From the NCBI GenBank assembly GCA_038049695.1, contig CP142452.1, positions 48,194,501 to 48,258,500 on the forward strand: a stretch of DNA of 64,000 bases. Direction: 5' to 3'. Shown here piece by piece: positions 45,650 to 57,241 of the stretch. Position 1 is the stretch's first letter; every line of letters begins with the position of its first letter. A program made the translations under genes and the position numbers. Source of the stretch: Cinnamomum chago (Eukaryota; Streptophyta; Magnoliopsida; Laurales; Lauraceae). The notes beneath the pieces are model-generated. The model was not told the origin of the DNA. It worked only from the letters and a program-made list of their open reading frames with translations, and ran no database searches.

Positions 45650-46624
45650 TCTTAAATTGTATGGACTCAATCCATCAGTTGATGTAATAAATTGATTAAT
45701 TTCTTTATTTATCAATAAAATCATGCTTTCCTTTCATGAGATGAATGATATTTTATTACTTAATGCACATAACCAATACATATGACATGATGGTTCATGA
45801 GATGAACCGGGTCTCATTATTATATTAGATGTGATATATGTATATGGATGAGATCTACTACGGGAGACATGTGTCACAAATCTTATACTTAAAAATATCT
45901 TCACAACCAGTGATGAGAATGGGCATCTCATCTGATAAGGTTGCAGCACTTTGATCACTATGAGATAGTGTGATTTGTCTCAATCATCAGAATGTAAGAT
46001 TCTGGATCATAGTGCTGGTACATTGGATGTATTGAAGGACCATGAGAAGCACCTTATGAAATACTGTCTCGATTTAAGGACTACTCTCATAATTCCCTAA
46101 CAATAGGCTCTCAATCTTGAGTCATTGATGAGCTCAAGTTTCTATCTATTCATTTGCTTTGAGTCACCAATGAGTGAGGCCAACTGTAGGTCAACACCTC
46201 AGTGTCTTGGGTATGTGGTAGTAGGATTGTGGGAACATACAATGATCAAGATAGAATCTATCTATATTATCCCCTTGTGCCGATTAATGGATTTATCATT
46301 AGTAAGTGCGCACCCATCTCGATTAAGAGTTAATTGGATGCTACTGATGATCACTATGATTAATTGGGGCTCAAGGATAATAAGATGTGGATCTAAGATT
46401 GGATATGACAGATTTCTTCCAATTGATCCATGGATAATGATAGAGGGGCCTACTTGTAGTAATTGGGAAGTTTATGGTCTTCATTGTAATTTATTCCTAA
46501 GACTGGAGTGCAATTACATTTATATAGTGGTGTTATTTGCAATTGACTGTGGGCCCAGACTGCACATGAGATGTGGGGTCGTGTGTCCCAGTTGGAGCCA
46601 GCTTTCTAAGGAATCCCTAGTGGT

Positions 46625-48328
46625 CCCCATGAAAGTCCTGGGATCCGAACCCTAGAGGGGAGGTGAATAGGGTGAACTTCATTTATGACCAATTATAACC
46701 AATTTTAACTTATTTAAAACAAACTAGTCACATGTGATGATTAATCATACAAGATGCGGAAGCTAACAAAATAATCACCACAAAGCAATCACCATCACAC
46801 AAGGATTTATAGTGGTTCGGCCTCAATGCCTACATCCACTACCGGCTTGTGAACCAACACCCCACCGGATTTCCACTATTTATGCTTTTCAATAGGCTAA
46901 GCAATAACCTTTACAATGTTGTTTTTCTAGGCTCAACAACAACCTTTACAAGATGCTTTTCAAGGCTAAGCAATAACCTTTACAATGTGCTTTTCTAAGG
47001 CTAAGCAATAACCTTTACAAATGAGGATTTTCTCTAAGAAGGTGTCTCTTCAAGAACACTCTAAGAGATACAATTTAAGCTCAAATAAAATGCCTCTATA
47101 TAGGCTGATGTGAAGGTGTAATTCAAATTACAAACATACACTAAACTAGGCTAAAGTGTGTGTACAAGTGAATGAATGTTATACTTCAATCAATTTCAAC
47201 AATGAAGCTCTAAAAAGTATGCTTGATGCAATTTAAAATTAAGGCTTTAGAAAATGATGATTGCAGGTGAATGCTAATCACATGAAGAATTCAAATAACT
47301 TAAAGAAATGATCTAAAACAAGTTGTATGAATAGTAAGGTCTAAGAACACATGTGATTTAGGCATGAGACTTTGCAAACCATTTTTAATATACCAAAGAT
47401 GATAATGAGTTTTCAAAACAACTCTCTAAGTACTAGAAATCATGCATAAATGGAAATACAAAGATTTAAACATGCATTGATTCTACTTTTAATGGAAATA
47501 AAAAATGATAAGTAAGATGTACCTTTTTAAAACTCAAGTATTTGATTTCCAAATAGCCCTCTAGCCTTTCCAACTTCTTCCCCTTTCTTTTGCTCCAATA
47601 TGGTCTCAAAGGTTCATTTTTCAAGCACCAAAGAAGGTTGGAAAGAATGGACTTTATAATGAAAAACAGTCCAACGGCTAGTCCCCGGTCGACCTGGAAA
47701 CAGGTCTCGGTCGACGGGGAAAGAACAACGGTCATATTTCTGACCGTTGGAGCTTCAGGGACCCTGACGACCTGCAGTGTTGCCGGTCGACCGGGATCTG
47801 TGGGCCGGTCGACCGGCAACACTGCTGGTCGACCAAAATTCCCAAAAATCTATGTTTTCAAAGTATTTCTTGGGGGAACTTTTGGCCACTGAATCGAGCT
47901 TGAAAAACATGTTTTAAAAACAACCTAAGATGATTAAAAACATGAAACACGAAAAGCCTAAAATGATTCGAAACTTTAAAACCAAAGGCTAGCTTAATTT
48001 CTAAAAACTCTTTTCACAAATAAATGCATACAAAAGTGATTCTGAAAGAGATGAATGTATGCAAGGCACAAACCTAAATTCTCAATATGATTTCTCAAAA
48101 GTAAAGCACAAAGAAATAGGTTTTCAAAAGAGTTTGGATTCTAAAACAAATGCATCCAAGTATAAAACCAAAACATGCATAAATCAATACTTTTGAAAAT
48201 CTTAAAAACAATGCATGTGATAAACAAGATTTCAAGTTTTTCTAAAACAATGCATGTGTGAAAATTCAAATGATGCTAAAGAGAAAATGCATCCATCAAA
48301 TTGCAAATACAAAATTCCTAACACCCCA
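46625..48328 (-). mobile_element. Solo Sirevirus LTR with CCCCA target duplication
   Basis: The LTR is 46630-48323 (1694 bp), minus orientation; on the minus strand it begins TGTTAGGAATTTTG and ends GGACTTTCA. CCCCA flanks it at 46625-46629 and 48324-48328. The 5' LTR of the host copia keeps the uninterrupted target (23463-23467). It is homologous to 15873-17643, including the inverted TATA region (46805-46811) and stem-loop repeats (46885-47025). It carries its own SalI-core cassette. Confidence 0.96.
47675..47840. repeat. Palindrome cassette, SalI-core type, with a 21-bp inverted repeat
   Basis: Arms 47774-47794 and 47805-47825 are perfectly complementary over 21 bases, with a 10-base spacer, and each contains CCGGTCGACCGG. 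Extra half sites lie at 47683-47715. It is at the homologous place to 16205-16385, but the sequence between and around the dyads has changed. Confidence 0.9.
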
Positions 48329-49025
48329 CACTAGCCCAAGATATTAGAAAGTAACTAATCTTACTTGAGCTCCAAAAGGAAGGAATTAGAAAGTTATTAT
48401 TTCTATTTGAAGTGGGACTTCTAATAGTGGTAATACTAAGCTACTAATTTGTGTGGAAGTGTGACTTATAATACAAATTAGTAAGAGAGTTAAAAAAGGA
48501 GTGATGAGGGCTATAAATAAGGGAATAAACACCTTGGACATTCTATACATTGATTCACGCCCAGCTCTCTTTATTTGTGCAAGTGTTGCACAATTTTCTC
48601 CTCTTCTCTCTCTTTTATTTCTCTTCTAGTTCCTTGGAGTTTCTAGTAGGGTTTTCTCTTGGAGATCCCACCCATCTTCTTGAGAAAAGAGATCTGATAG
48701 AGGGTCATAGAGTGGAAGACAACAAGGTCTTGGAGATCTCTAATTGCTTCAAGAAGAGTTCTTGTTCTAGTTGATTGTCTTCTCCTCGATTAGAGCACTA
48801 CCGGGCTCCAAAGGTATAATCTGCTTCTCCTCTTGTGGTAGATTATTTTGTTGCATGTAGTTGTTGGTTTCTATCTTCTAGATAGGTTATATTGATGTAC
48901 ATGATTGATGAGAATGAGGGATTGCATCCTGGATATGGTTAATGGCCTTATGGATACTTGATCCCTGAGTCAAGTGGGTAAAAAAGAATTGAAAATCTAT
49001 CCACGAGGCCCGCCTCCTTCCAACA

Positions 49026-50209
49026 CAAAGGTCAATGAAAGGTCTTAGCGTAAGCTTGACAGACTTCGTGTTTGAACTTCAGTTTTGGTATGATAAGTAC
49101 CTTCATATGCTCGTTGAATTTCAAGTATAAGATCGTTTGAAGACTTATTTCAAGTATAAAAAGGGGACCACTTCTTAAATTCGTTTGCATATATAATTAT
49201 GACTTTTGCTAGTTGTGCCTTGTTTTGTTTTGATAAGTGATTTTCCCCCTTTTATCTTGGCGTGTTTAGACCGTGTTTTGCGTGTTTTATGCATTCATGA
49301 ATTCAAGTGAACACCACTGAGCTTGGACTGCGCCTTCAGTTTGATTCACTGTTTGGGGGTCGTTAAACATGTGGACTATCTGCAGATTGAAAGTGTATTC
49401 TATTACACATCGAGCGTGTCCGGTTCGACGGCCGGAATCCTCATATATGTGGGAATCGTGTATTGTTTATATTATGTATATTGTGCTCGTTGTGGGTGCT
49501 TACTCTTGTCATTATGTATGATGGAGAAAGGATGGGCTCAATGTGGATTTTTACTATTCATGATATTATAAGTATTCATGCTATCTTGCTTTAGCATCTT
49601 AGCTTTTTTGTATTCCTCGAAAATATATCCCAGTTAAGTAATTGTTTCAAATTCAGTAATTTATTCGTTATGATTTTCTTAAAACATCTATTGTTCCATG
49701 CTCATACCTAAATTGATTACCTGCCAAACCGTCGTATTTGATGCTCGTTGTTTTGGTGCCCAGGTACAGGTGACATTGCCTATGAGGAGGAGCGTCAAGA
49801 GGAGGTTGTTGAGCCACCCCCAGTCAGAGAGTGGCAACTCGACGATGTCAACTAGACGTCGGGTGGGATCTTGAATTTCGCTTCATTTTGTTATAGGTTT
49901 TTTTGATTTTTTTGCGAATCGTGTTGGCCTCTTATAGGTTGTAACAAAACTTAACTTACTTTTGTGTTAACCCCCAAAACTTGAATTATGATGGAAATGT
50001 CATGTTATAATTCCTTCTTCTGATATCTTGGACTTGATGCTATTTAATTGTTGCACTTGAAATTTTATTTGTGCTTGTCTTGATTTGATTTGCTACACGC
50101 TTCCGCAAACTTTATCGTGTGAGCTAGATTCCACGTGTCTCGGAATCCTCACCGCGGGAACCTGTGGGAAACACATCACAGGCCCGGGCCTGGATCTGGG
50201 GTCGCGATA
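49026..50209 (+). mobile_element. Tekay subfamily A 5' LTR, second part
   Basis: Continuation of 20780-22486 beyond the copia element, collinear with 27970-29156 and with 410-1611. It ends GGGTCGCGATA, followed after four bases by the PBS, which makes this a 5' LTR. Confidence 0.9.
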
Positions 50210-50213
50210 GGAT

Positions 50214-50230
50214 TGGTATCAGAGCGGGAC
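50214..50230 (+). other. Tekay primer binding site
   Basis: TGGTATCAGAGCGGGAC, identical to the site at 29161-29177. Confidence 0.9.
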
Positions 50231-50366
50231 TTGTTTCAGGCACTTAAAGGAAACTAGAAAATCCTAGGAACGTAGCGAGGATTCTTGAGTTCGATAGATT
50301 CATTAGTATAGAACCTAAGAAACCCTCAAACCATATTTGTTGTGTACTAACTCTTTGTTTTACAGC

Positions 50367-50869
50367 ATCATGCCTCCAAGAAAAGCTCCAAGTAACAATG
50401 TTTCAGGTAGTAATCAGTATGATAGAGATTCGACTAATACACCCACAGCTACACAGTTCCAAGAGATTATGCAAGCTATGCTAGAACAACAAAGGCAAGC
50501 AAATGAGACCCAAGCAAAATTTTAGGAACAGATGGCAAAGAAAGATGAGGAAATGGCTCAAGTCCAGAGACAACTCTTGGATGTTTTGTAGAACAAGCCT
50601 CAAGTTCCACAAGCTCAACCTTTGGGTCCACAGATTGTTATCCACAATAGGGGTCATGACCCTAATATGTTATTTGAGAGGTTCAGGAAGAGAGTACCGA
50701 AGGAATTCTCAGGTCACGAGGACCTATTAGTTGCAGATGACTGCTTGGCAAACACTGAGAAGATCTTTGACGTCTTCACATGTATAGGGAGACAAAAGGT
50801 CAACCTCGCAGATTCATTGTTTTATGGACTTGCAGATCGGTGACGGCAAACAATCAAGGACCCATATAT
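50367..50869 (+). mobile_element. Tekay gag, N-terminal part (fossil)
   Basis: Begins MPPRKAPSNN after the PBS and leader, the usual Tekay Gag start. A Gln-rich coiled-coil-like stretch (QFQEIMQAMLEQQRQANETQ) and the retrotransposon gag start (GHDPNMLFERFRKRVPKEF) follow. It is broken, and interrupted at 50870 by the Sirevirus. This is the only Tekay Gag start in the window. Confidence 0.85.
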
Positions 50870-52418
50870 TGTTAGGGTTTTCATTAGTTTGCAATTAGAT
50901 TGGATACATTCATTTTCATAAGCTTGATCTCTCATACTTCTTTATTGGAATCTTCTTGCATTATTTTTAACTTAGCATCAAAGGTTTTTACTCATACATG
51001 TTTTGATTTGCTATTTTAAATTAAAAGAAAAACTCTCTTTATCAAACATGTTAGTTTTTAGTCTAGCTTAGTTCTCCAAGACCAAACTTCCCTCTTAAAA
51101 TCATTTTTCAAGTCTTTTAAAAATAGGAAAAGTTCAGTCAGCCGAACTTGGTTCGGTCAGCTGTCGGTTCCGGATCCAGAATGTAAAATTTGTATATCAG
51201 GGAATGTCGGTCAGCTTGTTGGTCTGTTGTCGGTCGACCGAACTACTGCTTGGTGAACCGACACCTTTACAATAGTCCGAAATTTTCAAAAATATAGCTA
51301 TTGGATTATGACCATTGAGTTCGGTCGACTGAACTCCATTTGTCGGTCGACCGACAATAGATCCGTTGGAGACAAAATTCCTTATAAAAGAACCCTTCCT
51401 TGGTTTTTGGGCCAACACTTTTGAAACTTTTGAGGGCCAAGGAAGATGGGACATTCATGCTAAGCTAGAAGGAAGTTAGGAGGGAAAATCATCATGACAA
51501 ACCTTTGATCTTTCATTGGGTTTGCTCTTCTTATCTTATTTTATTCATCCTTACTTTCAAATCTTTAATTTCTTCAAATGGCATGATTAAATTATTCAAA
51601 GTGTTCAAATGTTGAGTGTTTAAACATGCTTTGATTTTAAAATATGTTTATCATTTTAACTTCATCATTTGATTAGTAATCTTACATGTTTAGACATTTA
51701 ATGTTTCTTTCAAACTTGTTAGTTTCATCTTAAACTTCCTAAAAACAAGTTTGTTCATTATTTCAAAAGATATGTTTAGTTACTCTATCTCTCATTTACA
51801 TCATTCATGAGCATTGAATTTCAAATGAGATAGAAGTAGTTTTAAGGTATATGTATCATTTATTGATCTTTGCATTTATCATGCATATGCCTTAGTTTGA
51901 TTACAACTTTCATATCAGCCTATGTTAAGAGGCATTTAATTGTTTTCACTTGCATCTCATAGTATGCTAGTTAGGCATAGTTCTTGAGATTAAAAATCTT
52001 GTTGTAAAGGTTTATGCTTAGCCTATTGAAAAGCATATGAGGCTGTATAGGTTAATGCTTAGCCTTAAGTAAAAAGCATTTGTGGTTGTAAGGTTGGAGG
52101 TTAGCCTAAACCTTAGTATTGATAGTGGAACTCCGGTAGAAACACAGGGAGTGGATGTAGGTATGATTGGCCGAACCACTATAAATTTCCTTGTTATGGT
52201 GATTGTGTGGATGATGCACTTATATTTATTCTTTTCTTATCAATATCAACTTTGATTGTATTCATTGGTTCTTTACTTGGTATTAGACTTTTCATCAATA
52301 ATCAAGTTAATGAACTATTAAAACATAATTTATTTTGGTTTAAAGAAGAATTGGGCATTGGAATTGAGTGTACCCTATTCACCGCCCCCCCCCCCTAGGG
52401 TTCGGTTCTGGACTTTCA
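50870..52418 (+). mobile_element. Sirevirus 5' LTR
   Basis: 1549 bp, from TGTTAGGGTTTTCATTAG to GGACTTTCA. It has a palindrome cassette (51130-51365), three stem-loop repeats (52005-52115), TATA box TATAAAT (52180-52186) in CCGAACCACTATAAAT, and a C11 run (52385-52395). It is clearly related to the LTRs at 6373 and 15873 in its 3' half and much less in its 5' half. Confidence 0.92.
51130..51365. repeat. Palindrome cassette, SalI-core type
   Basis: TGTCGGTCGACCGACA at 51341-51356 is a perfect 16-bp palindrome. Variants around TTCGGTCGACTGAAC (about 51319) and TCGGTCGACCGAAC (about 51230) accompany GGTCAGC dyads of the kind found in the Tekay NheI-core cassette. Confidence 0.88.
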
Positions 52419-52420
52419 AT

Positions 52421-52432
52421 TGGTATCCAAGC
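52421..52432 (+). other. Sirevirus primer binding site
   Basis: TGGTATCCAAGC two bases after the LTR. The first seven bases match the initiator Met tRNA complement; the remainder is altered. Confidence 0.7.
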
Positions 52433-52498
52433 TTGGGTGCTCTTGTCTAGGTCTAACTAACCTTGAGAGAATCCTAGAGTGTTTTCATTAGTTTCCAT

Positions 52499-53450
52499 TA
52501 TGCAAACTCATTTGGGAGAAGGAAATGTTACAAATAGACCACCCTTGTTTAATGGAACACATTATCGCTACTGGAAAATTAGAATGCAAGTGTTCTTAGA
52601 ATCCCAAAACTTAGATGTGTGGAATATCATAGAAGAAGGCTATCATCCTCCTACTATCACTGAGCAAGACACGGAAGGATATGTCATCTCCATTAAACCA
52701 AAGCCTAAGAGAGAATGGACTCAAGGAGAAAAGGATAGGGCTAATTTAAATGCTAAGGCAAAGAATTCTTTGTATTGTGCCTTATCTCAAGAGGAATTTA
52801 ATAGAGTAATCAATTACAAAACGGCTAAGGAAGTTTGGGATACCTTAGAGACTACTCATGAAGGAACGGATCAAGTCGAGATAGCTAAAATTCAAATGTT
52901 GACATCTAAATTTGAAGATATCAAGATGCTCGAGGAAGAAACATTTGATGAATTCTATTCTAAATTCATGGAGATTGTCAACTCTCTTATAGGTCTTGGA
53001 GAGAACATGGATGAGTCCAAGGCTGTGAGGAAAATCTTAAGATCTCTTCCTAAAAGGTTCAAACCCAAGATTGTAGCCATATCGGAAATAAAAAATGTTG
53101 ACAAAATTAAACTCGAAGAGCTAATAGGAAATCTTCCTACCTATGAACTAGATCTAGAAGTTCCCAGCAAAAAGAAATGTGTAGCCTTTTCATCTCAATT
53201 AAAGGAAAATGAGAGTGATGATGACAATGCCTTGTTTGTTAAAAAATTTAAAAAATTCTTTACAAACAACAGGAGTAATAGAAATTCAGATGAATCTAAA
53301 AGTCCTAGATTCCAAAGAAATTCCAAAGGATCCCTTAAGAAGGATTTCAATGTTACCATTGCAAGGGGTTTGGTCACATTGCTCAAAATTGCTCTACCCC
53401 TAAAGAATCTGAAAAGGGAGATAGCAAAGGTAAGAAAGTTTTAAAAATAA
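52499..53450 (+). mobile_element. Sirevirus gag region
   Basis: The N-terminal DUF4219-like segment (RPPLFNGTHYRYWKIRMQVF) is followed by the UBN2 region (AKEVWDTLETTHEGTDQV, ILRSLPKRFKPKIVAI). An acidic/basic hinge and a zinc-knuckle-bearing tail lie near 53350-53400. Gag would form the cytoplasmic particle. A charged coiled-coil-rich stretch continues to about 54000, as is usual for the long Sirevirus Gag. Broken. Confidence 0.9.
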
Positions 53451-54020
53451 CTTGGGATGAAGAAGATGAAGGTAGTGATCATAATGAATCCCAAAATGAT
53501 GAAGATGAAAATTCCCCTAATTGGCTTCTCTTTACATCTATTGAAGAAGACAATGAGCATAATAGTCTAATAGATGAAACATTAGGGAAAGAGCAACTAA
53601 ATGATGAAATTAATGAAATCCAACAAGCCTATGATGAACTATATGAAAATTGGGAAATCTTGATTAAGAAAAAAAAATCTTAAAAGAAGAAACCAAAAGG
53701 CTTGTGATTATTATGAAAGATGAAAGAAGAACTTTAGAACACAAGATGACTACTTTAACTGAAAATCTAGCTCATGCTCAAAAGGAAATTCATAATTTAC
53801 AATTCAAACTTGAATCTGGTAAACTTGAAACAAACTCCCTTCAAATGAAGCTCACTAAAGGTAAATTTGTTGTTTACAAATTCACATTAGGTAATGACAA
53901 ATTTTACCAAATGTTGGGTATGCATAAAATTTTTGGAGACAAGAATGGGTTAGGTTTTGAGGGTTCCTCTAGCAAAAAAAAAATGACTTTCAAAATTTTA
54001 CTAGGACCTTTCATAAACCT

Positions 54021-55480
54021 ATGGAAGAGAAAAACTATACTTGTAGATGGACTTGCCACTTTTGCAATCGTAGTGGCCATCTAGTTCCTAATTGCCCATA
54101 CAAAATTAGATTGTCCTTTGAAAATCCCACTAGAGTGCTTTTTAAGTTTATTCCTAAGATCATCCCTCCTAAATCTCCTTTGTCTAGTTGGACAATTAAA
54201 GATAAAACTTTTAAGAGTCTTTTAGTTCAAACTGCCTTGAAAGCCAAAGAAAATCCTACTTGGTTCTTAGATAGTGGTTGTTCCAAACACATGACAGGAG
54301 ATCGATCTAGATTCAACTCATTTGTAGATTATGATGGAGGAAATGTATTTTTTGGAGATAACAGTAAAGCTCAAATCATTGGCAAAGGATGTGTGAAAGG
54401 AGATCAAATGCCCAACTTAAATGATGTTTTTCTAGTGGAAGGATTGAAGCATAATCTTCTTAGCATAAGTCAACTATGTGACAAAGGAAACAAGGTCATT
54501 TTCGATAGTCAATCTTGCAAAGTTATTGATGATAAATCAAATCAAGTCATTCTCATTGGTTTTAAAACTAAAGGAAACATCTATATCATAGAAGAACGTA
54601 ATGAAAATGAGTCTAGGTGCTTGATAACAAAAGAGCAAGAAAATTACTTATGGCATCAAAGGTTGGGTCACATAAACTTCAAGTTAATGAGGATCTTATC
54701 GAAGAATGAAATTGTGAGAGGAATTCCTAAGTTGAATGATGAAAAATCTGATATCTGTAAATCCTGTCAACTAGGGAAACAAATCAAGAAAAGCTTCAAA
54801 GGTTTAAAGGATATATCATCCTCGCGTCCTCTTGAATTAATCCATATGGACTTGATAGGGCATGCACCTGTGCAGAGTATTGGAGGAAAGAAATTTATTC
54901 TAGTTATGGTAGATGATTATTCACGGTTTGGATGGATTGCTTTTCTTCATGCTAAATCAGATACCGTAGAAAATATCATTAGAATTTGCAGCAAGATTCA
55001 AGTTGAAAAAGATTGCAAAATTCGTAAGATTAGAAGTGATCATGGAGGTGAGTTTCAAAATGAAAAATTTGCCAAATTTTGTGATACTCATGGCATTGAT
55101 CACCAATTCTCTGCTCTAAAAACACCTCAACAAAATGGAGTGGCTTAAAGGAGAAATAGAGTGATTCAAGAAATGGCTAGGACTATGCTCAATGAAAAGC
55201 ATCTATCTCGCAATCTATGGGCTGAAGCTGCTAACACTGCTTGTTATCTTATAAACAGAGTTTATCTAACAAAAAATACCAACAAAACCCCCTATGAACT
55301 TTACTTTGGAAGAAAACCTAATTTGGGGTATTTGAAAGTGTTTGGTAGCAAATGTTACATCTTGAGAGATAGAGAACAATTGGAAAATTTTGAGCCTAAG
55401 TCTGATGGAGGAATTTTTCTAGGATACTCTGATAGAAGTAAGGCTTATAGAGTATTCAATCATAAAACCATGACCATAAT
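54021..55480 (+). mobile_element. Sirevirus protease and integrase region
   Basis: Protease active site WFLDSGCSKHMTGD (about 54260-54302) is followed by the pre-integrase HHCC segment (LWHQRLGHINFKLMRIL, CKSCQLGKQIKKSF) and the integrase core (LELIHMDLIGHAPVQSIGGK, MVDDYSRFGWIAFL, RSDHGGEFQNEKF, TPQQNGVA). The C-terminal part is near FGRKPNLGYLKVFGSKCYIL. Wording is typical of Sireviruses. Fossil. Confidence 0.92.
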
Positions 55481-55759
55481 GAAATCAGCTCATATTGTTA
55501 TTGATGAATCAAATCAACTTGGAAAAACTTTACAAGATGACGATGAAGCTGAAATTACCATTGAACCATTTATTCCAAAAGAAAAAGAAAATGTCCTTCC
55601 ATCTACAGTTATTATACCAACCAGATTAATGAAGAATCATCCCTTGGATAATGTAATTGGAAACATCAAAAGTGGGGTCATGACTCGGAGACAAGTTCAA
55701 AATTTATGTGCTCATTACTCTTTTGTCTCTCAAATCGAGCCTAAGAATTTCTCTGAGGC

Positions 55760-56400
55760 TGAATCTAAATTCGAATGGATGGAGGCAATGCAAGAAAAAC
55801 TAAGTCAATTTAAGAAGAATTATGTTTGGGATCTTGTTCCTCTACCTAACGAAAAAAACCCAGTAGGGACAAAATGGATTTATAAAAACAAGTCTGATGA
55901 ATCTGGAAATGTTATAAGGAACAAGGCAAGAGTAGTTGCCAAAGGATATGCTCAAATAGAAGGAATTGACTTTGAAGAAATATTTGCCCTTGTAGCTCAT
56001 TTGGAATCCATATGAATATTAATGGCATATGCTAGTAGTATGGGAATCAAACTATTTCAAATGGATGTTAAGAGTACTTTCCTAATTGGTGAAATTGAGG
56101 AAGATGTGTATGTAACACAACCAGAAGGCTTTGAAGATCCTCATCACCCTGAATATGTGTATAAACTCAAGAAAGCACTCTATGGTTTAAAACAAGCACC
56201 AAGGGCGTGGTATGAAAAGTCACTAATCATTTGATTGAAAATGAGTTTAATTGTGGAAAGGTTGACAAGACTCTCTTTATTAAAAAGATTAATCCAGACA
56301 TTATTGTTGCTCAAATTTATGTTGATGATATAGTCTTTGGATCAACTTCAGATAAACTTGCCTAAGGATTTTCAGAGTTAATGAGTTCCACATTTGAGAT
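55760..56400 (+). mobile_element. Sirevirus reverse transcriptase region
   Basis: Motifs in order: [90 protein letters not shown] and the catalytic box QIYVDDIVFGS near 56313. Broken in several places. Confidence 0.92.
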
Positions 56401-57241
56401 GAGTTTGGTCGGTCCTCTGCAATTTTTTCTTGGACTTCAAGTTAATCAGACTGAAAAGGGTAATTTCCTTAGTCAGTCCAAATTGGCCTTAGAAATTGTC
56501 AAGAAGTTCGGATTAGGAAACTCCAAGACTAGTTGTAATCCCATAGGATCTACATCTAAACTTTCCAATGATCCTCAAGGCGAAAAGGTAGACCAAAAAC
56601 TCTACAGAAGCATGATAGGAAGCTTACTTTACCTTACTACCAGCAGACCGGACCTTTCTTTTAGTATTGGGATATGTGCTAGGTACCAATCTGATCCTCG
56701 GGAATCTCACCTCAAAGCTGTCAAACGTATCATCAAAAACATTCATGGGACTACTAATTATGGTATTCGGTATCCTAGTGATTCAACATTACAATTGATT
56801 GGATACAGTGATGCTGATTGGGCAGGATCCATAGATGATAGAAAGAGCACTAGTGGTTGTTGCTATTTCATAGGAATTGTTTAGTTGCTTAGCACAGTAA
56901 AAAACAGAATTCGGTATCACTATCTACTGCATAAGTTGAATACATAGTGGCAGGAAGTTATTGTGCTCAACTATTGTCGATGAAACAAACTCTTTTAGAT
57001 TATAATGTTCTACAACAATGTATGCCTATCATGTGTGATAACTCTAGTGCCATTAGTATCTCCAAAAATCCTGTCCAACATTCACGCACCAAGCAAATTG
57101 ACATTTGATACCATTTTCTGCATGACCATGCTGATCAAGGCACAATAGAGTTGCTTTGTGTCCCCATTGATACCCAATTGGCTGATTTCTTTACAAAACC
57201 CCTTGGCAATGAATGTTTTATCAATTTGAGGCATCAATTGG
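56400..57241 (+). mobile_element. Sirevirus RT end and RNase H region
   Basis: SLVGPLQFFLGLQVNQTEKG, YRSMIGSLLYLTTSRPDLSF and GYSDADWAGSIDDRKSTSGC mark the RT connection and RNase H start. Copia RNase H text continues to FFTKPLGNECF-like residues just before the Tekay LTR at 57242. Confidence 0.9.

Larger units (their letters stand above)
45650..49025 (+). mobile_element. copia 3' LTR, split by a solo LTR
   Basis: The LTR runs 45650-46629 and 48329-49025. The parts sum to 1677 bp, against 1679 bp for the 5' LTR. It ends CCTTCCAACA. The 176-residue open frame at 46125-46655 recurs in shorter form in the 5' LTR and runs into the guest, so it is not a gene. Confidence 0.94.
22482..49030 (+). 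mobile_element. Ty1/copia element, two LTRs, hosting four later insertions
   Basis: The element spans 22487-49025, with near-identical target duplications CAAAT (22482-22486) and CAAAG (49026-49030). Without guests and their target duplications it is about 9.2 kb: 5' LTR, PBS, a 1.9-kb leader, gag, protease, integrase, reverse transcriptase, RNase H, polypurine tract and 3' LTR. The order of integrase before reverse transcriptase identifies Ty1/copia. I could not assign the lineage with certainty; the integrase wording resembles the Tork/Ikeros side. Guests sit at 26192-35866, 36315-38299, 38730-42715 and 46630-48323. The coding part is broken in several places. By-eye LTR identity is about 95-96%, lower than that of its guest, as expected for an older host. 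Confidence 0.9.
50870..57241 (+). mobile_element. Sirevirus with gag-pol, 3' end outside its visible part
   Basis: The order is 5' LTR (50870-52418), PBS, gag, protease, integrase, reverse transcriptase, RNase H, then a Tekay element inserted at 57242 in the last part of the RNase H region. The 3' LTR is not in the window, so no LTR age is possible. The pol region reads through long stretches but is broken in several places. It could be a relative of the missing pol-supplying partner of the gag-only element at 6373-17643, though their gag regions differ. Confidence 0.9.

Noticed and set aside
46125-46655. 176-residue open frame that could be taken for a small membrane-like protein
   Set aside because: It lies in a copia 3' LTR, its counterpart in the 5' LTR (22963-23304) is shorter, and its end runs into a later inserted LTR. 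No known domain is seen.
52385-52395. Run of eleven C bases near the Sirevirus LTR end
   Set aside because: The related LTR has a shorter C run at the same place. Length slippage or sequencing error is likelier than a functional site.
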